From the NCBI RefSeq assembly GCF_030815095.1, contig NZ_JAUSWF010000002.1, positions 62,001 to 126,000 of the forward strand: 64,000 nucleotides of DNA, written 5' to 3'. Made by a program: the position numbers and the translations under genes. This document shows, one piece after another, positions 16,697-24,762 of the stretch (positions are counted from its first letter, which is position 1; every line of letters begins with the position of its first letter). The stretch comes from Aedoeadaptatus ivorii (GTDB taxonomy: Bacteria; Bacillota; Clostridia; Tissierellales; Peptoniphilaceae). The notes under the pieces are model-generated. The model was given only the letters and a program-made list of their open reading frames with translations. It did no database searches and was not told the origin of the DNA.

Positions 16697-17134
16697 TATG
16701 TGAAAAATGGCGGGAAAACGCAATGCAAAGATTCGCCGGACTTTCCCAAAACAAAGCAAAGCCATGGGGTTTAGAGGTATGAAATGGCGTAAATAAGCCG
16801 TTGATAGCCGACTATCGATTTTTCAAATAACTTTTATTTCCCGAGAAATATTCAAATACTAATGTAATTTTATTGACGAAAACTCCCTACCTTTGTTAAC
16901 ATCGTATCTGACGGGGGAATTTCACAAATCGAAATATTCGGGTCTGCAGCAACATGCCTTCGCGAAAGTGCTGCAGTTTTCGTGAAATGGCGTGTAATGC
17001 CCGCATAGATCGCATGTGGAATTTTGCCTCGCCGACGAAACATCGATTTGAATTCAAATGTATGCAGTTTGTCACGCGTAATGTAAACGTATTCAACTCC
17101 GGCCGAGAATACCTTGAAACGAAGGAGGCTGTAT
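16697..17134 (+). promoter_or_regulatory. Long control region and leader of the Cys-type reductase cluster
   Basis: No credible gene in ~440 nt. It contains GATAG-N4-CTATC at 16803-16816, AAATAA-CTT-TTATTT at 16825-16839, a possible promoter TTGACG (16873) with TAACAT (16897, 18-bp spacer), and a strong hairpin at 16944-16976. The remainder up to the ribosome site GAAGGAGG (17121) shows nothing recognisable. Confidence 0.5.
16944..16980 (+). terminator. Attenuator-like hairpin in the prdA2 leader
   Basis: CTGCAGCA (16944-16951) pairs perfectly with TGCTGCAG (16969-16976) and TTTT follows. An outer pair ATTTCAC (16919) / GTGAAAT (16982) can extend the structure by competing with the T-run. 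Confidence 0.5.
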
Positions 17135-18919
17135 ATGTCGTTAACCAATGAACAAGTCCAAGCACATTTAAAGGATCCGGCAGTATTCTGCTGCCGCACT
17201 GAAAAGGGAACGAAGATCAGCTCTGCCGACCTCGAAGATCCCTCTCTCTTCCCGGATATGGTGGATGCCGGTTTGATCGAACTCTCCGACGACGGCTTGA
17301 CCATCGAGCAAGTACTGGGATCGGTTCTGCAGGAAGATGCCGACGCATTGATTTCTATCACGAAGGATATGATCGATAAAGTCCAAGAACCTTCCGCTGA
17401 AAAAGAAGAGCCGAAAGCAGAAGTCAAGGAAGAAGCGAACAATGTATCTTCTATCGTCCCTACCGTAGGAGGAAGCGGAATGATTCGTATTGAAATAGGA
17501 AAGGCGGAAAAATTTGACGGCCTGAAGGTCGAAGTGCCCGTAGGCGTTGCCGCACAAGGCGCACAAGCCGCCGCACCGGCACAAGCCGCAGCGGAAATCG
17601 GCGAAAAGAAAGTCATCCATAAACTGACGAAAAAACATATTAAGATCAACGACGCCAAGCTCGGCGACAAGACTTCCATCGAAAACGGCGTCATCACCAT
17701 CGACAAGAACATCGTAAAAGAAGCCGTCAAGGAAGACGTCCTGGTGAAGAGTCTGGAACTCGACGTAATCCATCCGGACAATCGCCATATCGAAACCGAA
17801 ACCATTATGGATGTCGTACCCATCGCCACCAAGATCGAAGGCAATTTGGGCGAAGGCGTTACCAAGATCGTCGACGGCGTCGTATTTATGCTCACCGGCG
17901 TAGACGAAGACGGCGTACAAATTCACGAATTCGGTTCTTCCGAAGGATATCTCGACGAGCAAATGTTCTTCGGCCATCCCGGATGTGCCGACGAAGGCGA
18001 CATCATCATTCGCTGCCACGCCGTAGTAGAACGCCTCACCGGTATGACCAGACCGGGACCCTTGGCCGCACACAAATGCCAAGACTACATTATCCAAGCG
18101 GTTAGAGAAGAACTCAAGGATTATGAAGGCGAAGTCGTAAAAGAAGAACTCTGCGAAGACGTACGTCGTCCCGGCAGACCCCGTATCCTCCTCGTTAAGG
18201 AAATCATGGGTCAAGGCGCTATGCACGACAACTGCCTCTGTCCCAGCGAACCCTGTGGCGTCGCCGGCGGTCGCATGAACGTAGACCTTGGCAACGTTCC
18301 TTTGGTATTGAACTCCAACGAAATCAGAGACGGTGCGGTACATGCGCTGACCTGTATCGGACCGGCTACGAAGGAAATGACCCGCCACTATATCCGCGAA
18401 CCCTTAATCGAAGGATTGGCAGAAGACGAAGAACTCGACTTGGTCGGCGTATGCCTCGTAGGCTCCCCCCAAGTCAACGACGAAAAAATGTGGGTTTCCG
18501 AACGACTCGGTTCCACCCTCGATGCCCTGTCCTTGGACGGCGTAATCATCACCACCGAAGGTTTTGGCAATAACCACATCGACTTTGTAGAACACATCGG
18601 CCAAGCCGGTAAGCGCGGCATCCCCGTAGTGGGCGTATCCTTCTGTGCATACCAAGGACAATTGGTCGTAGGTAACGAGCACGCCGATGCCATGGTCGAA
18701 GAAAACCTCGATGCGGGCGGATTCGAAAACGACATCGCCGGCTGCAACTGCATCACCCCCGAAGTGGCTGCAAGAGCGATCCAAATGCTCAAGAACAAGA
18801 TCGAAGGCGTAGAAATCCTTCCCGCCGAAAAGAAATGGAACCACGATGTAATCAACGAAAACAACAAGATCATGGGTCTGCCCGTTTCCGAGCTGGTTGA
18901 AAGCGGTACGATTCACTAA
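17135..18919 (+). CDS. prdA: PrdA-like D-proline reductase proprotein, Cys-rich paralogue (prdA2)
   Basis: 594 aa. The ATG at 17135 follows GAAGGAGG. PrdA is made as a proprotein that cuts itself at Thr-Cys, leaving an N-terminal pyruvoyl group on the C-terminal chain; the site is present as HALTCIGPATKE, Cys407. N-terminal ~85 residues: a conserved helical segment and a Glu/Lys linker; then a PrdD-like domain (~165-405) and a PrdE-like domain (407-~560). It carries 14 Cys against 6 in the paralogue at 26181, including HPGC, IRC, DNCLC and GCNC. Its partner PrdB has Cys instead of Sec. It may be a selenium-free proline reductase or act on another substrate. Confidence 0.88.
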   Translation: MSLTNEQVQAHLKDPAVFCCRTEKGTKISSADLEDPSLFPDMVDAGLIELSDDGLTIEQVLGSVLQEDADALISITKDMIDKVQEPSAEKEEPKAEVKEEANNVSSIVPTVGGSGMIRIEIGKAEKFDGLKVEVPVGVAAQGAQAAAPAQAAAEIGEKKVIHKLTKKHIKINDAKLGDKTSIENGVITIDKNIVKEAVKEDVLVKSLELDVIHPDNRHIETETIMDVVPIATKIEGNLGEGVTKIVDGVVFMLTGVDEDGVQIHEFGSSEGYLDEQMFFGHPGCADEGDIIIRCHAVVERLTGMTRPGPLAAHKCQDYIIQAVREELKDYEGEVVKEELCEDVRRPGRPRILLVKEIMGQGAMHDNCLCPSEPCGVAGGRMNVDLGNVPLVLNSNEIRDGAVHALTCIGPATKEMTRHYIREPLIEGLAEDEELDLVGVCLVGSPQVNDEKMWVSERLGSTLDALSLDGVIITTEGFGNNHIDFVEHIGQAGKRGIPVVGVSFCAYQGQLVVGNEHADAMVEENLDAGGFENDIAGCNCITPEVAARAIQMLKNKIEGVEILPAEKKWNHDVINENNKIMGLPVSELVESGTIH

Positions 18920-18924
18920 TTCTG

Positions 18925-19350
18925 ATGGAGTACTCGATACAACCCGTCAAGGTAAAGGGAAAGATTAAGAGCTTCGATCGGGTAGAGGAGAATCGGATAA
19001 AGATCCACTTAAGCGGCCGCCTGGGCGTCTTGGTCATCCCCAAGACATTGATCGTCAATTACGAAGATTTCGATAGAAATCGGTATTTGACCTTCTATTA
19101 CAGTTATCTGCGCGTACAGGATATGCCCTTTGACAATGACGTCTCCGAACTCCTGAATCAGAAGACCATCGAACCTTGTGTAGTCAGCGGCGTTCTCACA
19201 GAAGTAAACGATACGGCCGTAGAATGCAAGATGAACCGCGATCTGGGCGCCATCCGCGTCCCGAGGCGCACGGTAATTACCGAAGTACCCTTAAAGGAAG
19301 GACTACCGGTAGAGTTCTATCTGAGCAAGGCCCTCGTCGTCGCCGAATAA
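18925..19350 (+). CDS. Tandem-domain version of the small proline-reductase-operon protein
   Basis: 141 aa, 5 nt after prdA2. Two similar halves are visible: residues ~8-65 (GKIKSFDR...SGRLGVLVIPKTLIV) and ~82-141 (GVLTEVND...DLGAIRVPRRTVI..VPLKEGLPVEFYLS). The second half aligns with the single-domain 87-aa protein that occupies the same place in the Sec-type cluster (GIIVRLTE, GQLKVPLRYIISDYPLEEG). It is probably a small beta-barrel. Related short proteins in clostridial proline reductase operons are named only after loci (CBO2463/CBO2479 type). Function unknown. Confidence 0.72.
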   Translation: MEYSIQPVKVKGKIKSFDRVEENRIKIHLSGRLGVLVIPKTLIVNYEDFDRNRYLTFYYSYLRVQDMPFDNDVSELLNQKTIEPCVVSGVLTEVNDTAVECKMNRDLGAIRVPRRTVITEVPLKEGLPVEFYLSKALVVAE

Positions 19351-19388
19351 AGATTCAGACAACAAAGTCGATTGTAAGGAGGACTGAA

Positions 19389-20114
19389 ATGACTTTAAAA
19401 ACCGTGGAAGGATTGAGATCGGAAATATTCGTGCCGAATATTCCGAAGGCAGTGTTTAACGAATTAAAGAAACCCCTGAGCGAATGTAAAGTCGCCTTTA
19501 TCACCGCCGGTGGGATTCACAATAAAAAGGACAAACCCTTTAACACCTCGGGCGACTTCTCTTATAGAGAAATTCCCTTCGACACGCCCTCTTCCGAATT
19601 GATGGTTACTCACGGGGGATTTGACAACTCCGATATCAACAAGGACGTCAACGCGATGTTCCCCATCGACCGCCTGCACGAGCTGGTGGAAGAAGGATTT
19701 ATCGGATCCCTCCCCGAAGTAACCTACACCTTTATGGGCGGTGGCGGAAACGTAGAAAAGTTCCGCGAAGAAACCGGCCCCGAAATCGCAAAGAAATTGA
19801 AGGAGCAAGGCGTCGACGTCGTACTTTGTACCGGCGGCTGCGGTACCTGTCACAGATCCGCGACCATCGTTACCCGCGCGTGTGAAGAAGCGGGCATGAG
19901 CTGTGTGGTAATCGCCGCACTCCCCCCCATCGCAAGACAACAAGGTGCACCCCGCATTGCCGCTGCGCACGTTCCCATCGGATCCAACGCCGGCGAACCC
20001 AACAATGTAGAAATGCAAATGGGCATTTTGAAGGATTCCCTGGAATGGGTACGGGACTGCCCCAGCTACAATCAAACCAAGATGTTGCCTTACGAATATC
20101 GTCACAACGTATAA
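19389..20114 (+). CDS. prdB: PrdB-like proline reductase subunit, cysteine form (prdB2)
   Basis: 241 aa; ATG after AAGGAGG. Same length as the selenoprotein PrdB at 28386 and alignable throughout (GLRSEIFVPNIPK, THGGFDNSDINKDVNAMFPIDRL, FMGGGG, ALPPIARQQGAPRI, GEPNNVEMQMGILK). At codon 151, where the paralogue has UGA/Sec, this gene has TGC: GGCGTCH instead of GGUGTCH. PrdB supplies the catalytic selenol or thiol that attacks the substrate ring. A Cys form avoids selenium but is expected to be slower. It also has about five more Cys than its paralogue. Confidence 0.88.
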   Translation: MTLKTVEGLRSEIFVPNIPKAVFNELKKPLSECKVAFITAGGIHNKKDKPFNTSGDFSYREIPFDTPSSELMVTHGGFDNSDINKDVNAMFPIDRLHELVEEGFIGSLPEVTYTFMGGGGNVEKFREETGPEIAKKLKEQGVDVVLCTGGCGTCHRSATIVTRACEEAGMSCVVIAALPPIARQQGAPRIAAAHVPIGSNAGEPNNVEMQMGILKDSLEWVRDCPSYNQTKMLPYEYRHNV

Positions 20115-20134
20115 ACGCGGTTTCGTGGTTTATC

Positions 20135-20165
20135 AAAAGCTGTCACATTCGTGGCAGCTTTTTTT
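20135..20165 (+). terminator. Terminator-like hairpin between prdB2 and the prdE-prdD fusion
   Basis: AGCTGTCAC-ATTC-GTGGCAGCT (one G-T pair) with AAAA before and seven T after. The next gene starts only ~15 nt later with its own AAGGAGG, so this may lower rather than abolish downstream expression. Confidence 0.7.
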
Positions 20166-20179
20166 GAAAGGAGGAATCC

Positions 20180-21424
20180 ATGGGTTTAGGTCCCAGTATC
20201 AAGATGACGAGCCTGCACCATTACCGCTGCCCGATAACCGATCTCTTGGGCAAAGACGAAAAGGTCGACTTTCCCGGCGTCATCATCAACGGCGTAAGCG
20301 AAGTCTACGACGATAAGGTCTTTACCGCAAAGCGCACGGCGGAACTCGCCGAGGCGCTTGCAATCGACGGCGCCTTAGTGGCCATCGACGGGTGGGGAAA
20401 TCACCATATCGATTTTGTGGAAGTGATTCGAGAACTCGGGATTCGCGGGATTCCCTCCGTAGGGCTGAGCTATGTAGCACAGCAGGGGAGGCTCGTCGCG
20501 ACAAATCCCTATGTGGAGACGGTGATCGATTTTAACAAAGAGGCGTCGGGCTATGAAACCTGTAAGGTGGGCGAAAACAATCTGACAGAGATCGACGCCG
20601 TCAAGGCATTGGCGCTATTACAGTCGAAACTCAAGAAAAAGGGCATCGTTCCTGCAGATCCGCTGCCGAAGGGAGAAAAGCGGCATCGCTTGACGAAAAA
20701 GACGTTCGCCATCGAAAAAGTAGAATTTGGCGAAGAGACCGCCATTCGTAGAGGCGTCCTCACCGTGCGAAAGGGGATCGAAGAGCGAATAAAAGAGACG
20801 GAGCCGCGGATTCGAGATATTCGGGTCTCGATCCTCGTGCCCGGAGAGGTCGACGGCTTCGTCAATTCCAATCTCGATTTCTCGCCCATAGCGGTAAAAC
20901 ACCGCGGCAGCCTTGGAAAGGGTATCACCCACGTGTTGGAAGACGTGACGGTGATGAGCACCGGGGTGGAGGAGAATAGCGGATTTCAGCCGTCGAATAT
21001 CGGATCGTCCGAAGGCATTCTAAAAGAGCGGGTAGAATTCGACCGGGCGGGGACGCCGGCATCGTCGGATTATATCCTCCACATCGACTATCTGTTTGAA
21101 GAAAAAGAAGGACGCACCGCCGAAGGTCTCGAGGCGGCGCACCGCGCCACAGACCGCATTGTCGGAGAGATCCGCGGCGTCTTGGCGGATCTGATGGATA
21201 TGAAATCCGAGCGCAAGGACTATTACGACGAGACGCGGCCGGGCAATCCCCGTATTCTTTTGGTCAAGATCACCTCGGGCCTCGGCAATATGTACGATAG
21301 CGCGGTATTTCCCGACGAGCCGGCGGGATTTATCGGGGCGCGCATGCTGAGAGATTGCAACAATATTCCTTTTTTCGTGACCCCGAACCAAATTCGAGAC
21401 GGCGTGCTCCACACCCTGCTTTAG
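20180..21424 (+). CDS. PrdE-PrdD fusion: circularly permuted PrdA-like protein
   Basis: 414 aa. Residues 1-~153 match the 158-aa PrdE (MGLGPSIKMTSLHHY, DGALVAIDGWGNHHIDF, RGIPSVGLSY). A linker of ~17 residues (PADPLPKGEKRHR) follows, and ~171-414 match PrdD (KKTFAIEKVEFGEE, GSLGKGITHVLEDVTVMSTG, NIGSSEGILKERV, RILLVKITSGLGNMYD). PrdA has the order D-like then E-like, so this protein has the two domains swapped, its ends falling at the position where PrdA cuts itself. No Thr-Cys site is present. It is probably the accessory D/E pair of the Cys-type cluster in one chain. Confidence 0.82.
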   Translation: MGLGPSIKMTSLHHYRCPITDLLGKDEKVDFPGVIINGVSEVYDDKVFTAKRTAELAEALAIDGALVAIDGWGNHHIDFVEVIRELGIRGIPSVGLSYVAQQGRLVATNPYVETVIDFNKEASGYETCKVGENNLTEIDAVKALALLQSKLKKKGIVPADPLPKGEKRHRLTKKTFAIEKVEFGEETAIRRGVLTVRKGIEERIKETEPRIRDIRVSILVPGEVDGFVNSNLDFSPIAVKHRGSLGKGITHVLEDVTVMSTGVEENSGFQPSNIGSSEGILKERVEFDRAGTPASSDYILHIDYLFEEKEGRTAEGLEAAHRATDRIVGEIRGVLADLMDMKSERKDYYDETRPGNPRILLVKITSGLGNMYDSAVFPDEPAGFIGARMLRDCNNIPFFVTPNQIRDGVLHTLL

Positions 21425-21428
21425 GTAT

Positions 21429-21453
21429 CAAAAAAGACCGGCATCGCCGGTCT
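21429..21453 (-). terminator. Terminator of the lysR-selA-selB operon
   Basis: The stem AAGACCGGC / GCCGGTCTT is followed by a T-run when read on the minus strand, just after the selB stop. Confidence 0.8.
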
Positions 21454-21463
21454 TCGGTGTGAT

Positions 21464-23356
21464 TTATGCGCGCACGCGGACGCCGTCATGAAATTTGGTG
21501 AATCCGCGGCGGTCCATTTCGTCTAAGATTTCGACCGCGTATTTGCGCGAGGTGTCGATGGCGTTTCGGAAGTCGGCGAGTTTCATTTTGCCGGTTTCGT
21601 CGATCATCGCAAGGGCAATCGATACCGCCTCGTCCCAGACGTCGCGGTGCAAGGTGCGGGTTTCTAAGGCGATCAGCGTTCCCGATTCTTCCATAAAGCG
21701 GAGCACGTGTTCGCGCTTTTTGCCCACGGGAACAAAGTCGCTGTCGTCGGCGCCTTCGAACCCCTTTTCCTTGGCGATGGCTTCGGCGCGCTGCCACTGC
21801 TTTTCCTGTTCGGGGGTGAGGGTCGCGGTAAAGTGGCTGTCCTCGATGCGCTTGCCGTGGTCTTCCAGCAGGTGCTTTTGGTAGAAATGGGCGAGAAACG
21901 CCTCGGGAATTTTTTCGTCATCGAAGTGCTCCGCCTCTTGGAGCTGATGGCGAAACGCCTGCTTGGGCATGCCCGTCTCGAGGGGAAATTCCTCGTGGTA
22001 GCGGGCGAGGATGGCGCGCGCGTTTTCCAGCACGCCTTCTGCGGTGTGCGCGTGTACCAAGAGGCCGCCGGGCAGTTCGACGGTGGTGCCTGCTTCGGTG
22101 AGCTCTTTTCGGAGCGCGTGTCGCTTTTCTTCGGAAAAGCCCAGCGCCGCCCCCAGTTCGCGCTCGTCGGCATAGCGATAGCGGTTTTCCTCGAGGGCGA
22201 GGGCGAAGATCGTGGCGTCGTCTCCGGTATCTTTTTGAGAAAGCCGCTCGACGACGCGCTCGTCCTTGCGCTTGTGGCGCTTGGGATGCACCTCGAGCAC
22301 CCGTCCGCCGGCGATGCTTTCGACGGGCGAGAAGAAGCGCAGCACAAAGGGGTCGTCCTTTCGAATGGGAATCGGCGCTTCGAATCGCAACTGGCCGTAG
22401 GCGCTCATGGCGGGGAGCAGTTCGTCTTCGCCGAAGAGAATCACCCGCGCCAGTGCTTCGCCGCTGCCGTAGTTTACGTGGACGCGGCTGGAATTTTTCA
22501 TGGTGCGCTCCGTGGAGGCGAACATGTGAATCGCCACGTCGATCTGCTTGGTGAGGGGAAGGCTATGGGGCGGGGCGAGTACGTCGCCGACTTCGAGGCG
22601 GTCTTTTTTGACCGAGATATTGAGCGCCACCCGCTGTCCGCCAAAGGCTTCTTCGACCTCTTTGCCGTGGACTTGAATCCCCCGCACCGCGGCGAGATCC
22701 TCTTTGGGGTACAGGCGCAGCGTATCGCCCTTTCGGATGGCGCCTTCTACCAAAGTGCCGGTGACGACGGTGCCGTGGCCCGCCACCGAGAAGATGCGGT
22801 CCACCGGCAATCGGGTGAGTTCGGGCGTGCGGGGCGTCTCCTCGGCGGCCTCGGCCATATCGAGCATAAGATTTCGAAGCGTCTCGATATTCTCGCCGGT
22901 ATAGGCGGAGACGGGGACGAGGGGCGCGTCTTCTAAGAAGCTGCCCTGTACCATTTCTCGGGCTTCTTCTTCGAGGATGGGGATCCACTCCCGATCCACC
23001 AGATCCACCTTAGTGAGGACCAGAATGCCCGTATCGATTCCCAGCGCCTTTACGATCTCGAAGTGCTCGCGGGTCTGGGGCATAATGCCCTCCTCGGCGG
23101 AGATTAATAAAAGCACCAGATCGACGCCGCCGATACCGGTGAGCATATTATGCACGAACTTTTCGTGGCCCGGCACGTCGATAATGCCGATATCCAGTCC
23201 CCGGTCGTTTTCCATGGTGCTGTAGCCGGGATTGATGGTAATCCCTCGTTTTTGTTCTTCTTGTAATGTATCCAAATCGACGCCGGTGAGTGCCTTCAGC
23301 AAGGTCGTCTTGCCGTGGTCCACGTGGCCGGCGGTTCCGATAATGACGTTTTTCAT
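21464..23356 (-). CDS. selB: SelB, selenocysteine-specific translation elongation factor
   Basis: 630 aa. The GTPase motifs are at the N-terminus: GTAGHVDHGKTTLLKALTG (G1), DVPGHEKFVHNML (G3) and TKVD (G4). Elongation factor barrel domains follow, and then winged-helix repeats in the last ~250 residues that read the SECIS hairpin of the mRNA. SelB carries Sec-tRNA to UGA codons. Its start overlaps the selA stop as ATGA. The client selenoprotein PrdB, tRNA-Sec and SelD are all within 13 kb. Confidence 0.95.
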   Translation of the reverse strand: MKNVIIGTAGHVDHGKTTLLKALTGVDLDTLQEEQKRGITINPGYSTMENDRGLDIGIIDVPGHEKFVHNMLTGIGGVDLVLLLISAEEGIMPQTREHFEIVKALGIDTGILVLTKVDLVDREWIPILEEEAREMVQGSFLEDAPLVPVSAYTGENIETLRNLMLDMAEAAEETPRTPELTRLPVDRIFSVAGHGTVVTGTLVEGAIRKGDTLRLYPKEDLAAVRGIQVHGKEVEEAFGGQRVALNISVKKDRLEVGDVLAPPHSLPLTKQIDVAIHMFASTERTMKNSSRVHVNYGSGEALARVILFGEDELLPAMSAYGQLRFEAPIPIRKDDPFVLRFFSPVESIAGGRVLEVHPKRHKRKDERVVERLSQKDTGDDATIFALALEENRYRYADERELGAALGFSEEKRHALRKELTEAGTTVELPGGLLVHAHTAEGVLENARAILARYHEEFPLETGMPKQAFRHQLQEAEHFDDEKIPEAFLAHFYQKHLLEDHGKRIEDSHFTATLTPEQEKQWQRAEAIAKEKGFEGADDSDFVPVGKKREHVLRFMEESGTLIALETRTLHRDVWDEAVSIALAMIDETGKMKLADFRNAIDTSRKYAVEILDEMDRRGFTKFHDGVRVRA

Positions 23357-24762
23357 CGCGATGTCTTTCTAAGTTTCATGGCGCGCAGAATCGTGTCCGT
23401 ATCCCCCGGGCGCAGCGTGCGCGCATCGATCAATAGGCGGTCGCGCCGAATGCGCGCGACAATCGGCGGATCGTTCTTGCGGAGGTCTTCCTCGAGCGAG
23501 GCGGCGCTCGCCTTGGGGTCTTCTACCGACACCACATAGGTGTCGAGGTACTCCCCGGGGCAGGAGCCGCCGCCGATTTCGCTCTGGTCGCGAGCGACTT
23601 CGGCGAAGTAGCCGAATTCTTTTAGTGCTTCTGCCATCGCCTCGGCTTCTTTTTGGATGTCCTCAGGGCGTTTTGCGATCATCGAGAGCACCGGAATGTC
23701 TTTGCGCGCTTTTTCGGGATTGCGGTAGCTTTTGAGAGTTGCCTCCAAGGCGGCAAAGCTCATCTTGTCCATGCGCACCACCCGCGCCAAGGGGTGGCGC
23801 TTCATGCGGGAGATATACTCACGCTTTCCGATGGCGATCCCCGCCTGGGGCCCGCCCAACAGCTTGTCGCCGCTAAAGAGCACCAGATCCGCCCCCGCCG
23901 CGAGGGAAGAGAGCACGTCGGGTTCCCGAATGCCCACATCGGAAAGAGGGTGCATCAGTCCGCTCCCCAAATCGTAGATCAGGGGCAAATCGTGGCGATC
24001 GGCGATCTCTCGGAGCGCGGGCAGTTCTACCTCTTCGGTAAAGCCCATAATCTTGAAATTGCTGGTGTGTACTTTGAGGAGCACCTCTGCCGCTTCGCTT
24101 TCGGCGGCGCGCTCGTAGTCCGCGGGGTGCACCTTATTGGTGGTGCCGATCTCCCGCAAGGTGGCGCCGGAAAGCTCGATGATTTCGGGAATCCGAAACG
24201 AACCGCCGATCTCGACCAGCTCGCCCCGGGAGACGATGACCTCGCCTTCGGGGGCGGTAAGGGCGCTGATGGCGAGGAGCACCGCCGATGCGTTGTTGTT
24301 TACGACCATCGCATCTTCCGCGCCGGTGATCTCGCGCAAGAGGCCGCTCAAAATATCGTGGCGGCTGCCGCGACGCCCTGCGTCCACATCGTATTCCAGA
24401 TTGGCGTAGCGGCCCGTAAGCGCAGAAATATTTGCGATGGCATCCTCACTCAAGAGCGAGCGGCCCAGATTGGTATGAAGGATCACCCCGGTGGCGTTGA
24501 CCACCGGCATCAGCGCCGGACGCCCCTTGGCGGCGAGGGCAGAAAGGATCGATGCTTCGATCGCGGCCCGATCGGCGAGGGCGCGGCAGCGCTCTTCGTC
24601 TTCTGCCGCAAGGATTCCTTTTCTCGCGGCATCGAGTGCATCGCGCACCGCCTCTTTCAATAGCGCCACATCGTCGGATTTGCCTTCGAGCGCCATTAAG
24701 AGCTCGTTTACCTGGGGCAGCTGTTGTAAGTATTGTGATTTTTCCTTCATACTAAATGTCAT
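23353..24762 (-). CDS. selA: SelA, L-seryl-tRNA(Sec) selenium transferase
   Basis: 469 aa. This PLP enzyme converts Ser-tRNA(Sec) to Sec-tRNA(Sec) using selenophosphate. The N-terminal tRNA-binding segment (YLQQLPQVNELL) and the PLP-lysine region FSGDKLLGGPQAGIAIG are evident; the VNNNASAVLLAI stretch is also typical. The start at 24762 overlaps the LysR stop codon (ATGA), coupling it to the regulator; a second ATG lies four codons in. Full length for the family. Confidence 0.95.
   Translation of the reverse strand: MTFSMKEKSQYLQQLPQVNELLMALEGKSDDVALLKEAVRDALDAARKGILAAEDEERCRALADRAAIEASILSALAAKGRPALMPVVNATGVILHTNLGRSLLSEDAIANISALTGRYANLEYDVDAGRRGSRHDILSGLLREITGAEDAMVVNNNASAVLLAISALTAPEGEVIVSRGELVEIGGSFRIPEIIELSGATLREIGTTNKVHPADYERAAESEAAEVLLKVHTSNFKIMGFTEEVELPALREIADRHDLPLIYDLGSGLMHPLSDVGIREPDVLSSLAAGADLVLFSGDKLLGGPQAGIAIGKREYISRMKRHPLARVVRMDKMSFAALEATLKSYRNPEKARKDIPVLSMIAKRPEDIQKEAEAMAEALKEFGYFAEVARDQSEIGGGSCPGEYLDTYVVSVEDPKASAASLEEDLRKNDPPIVARIRRDRLLIDARTLRPGDTDTILRAMKLRKTSR

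Noticed and set aside
16954..17151. 65-codon frame in the prdA2 leader
   Set aside because: No ribosome site; it overlaps the leader hairpin and the prdA2 start. A leader peptide cannot be excluded but is not supported.
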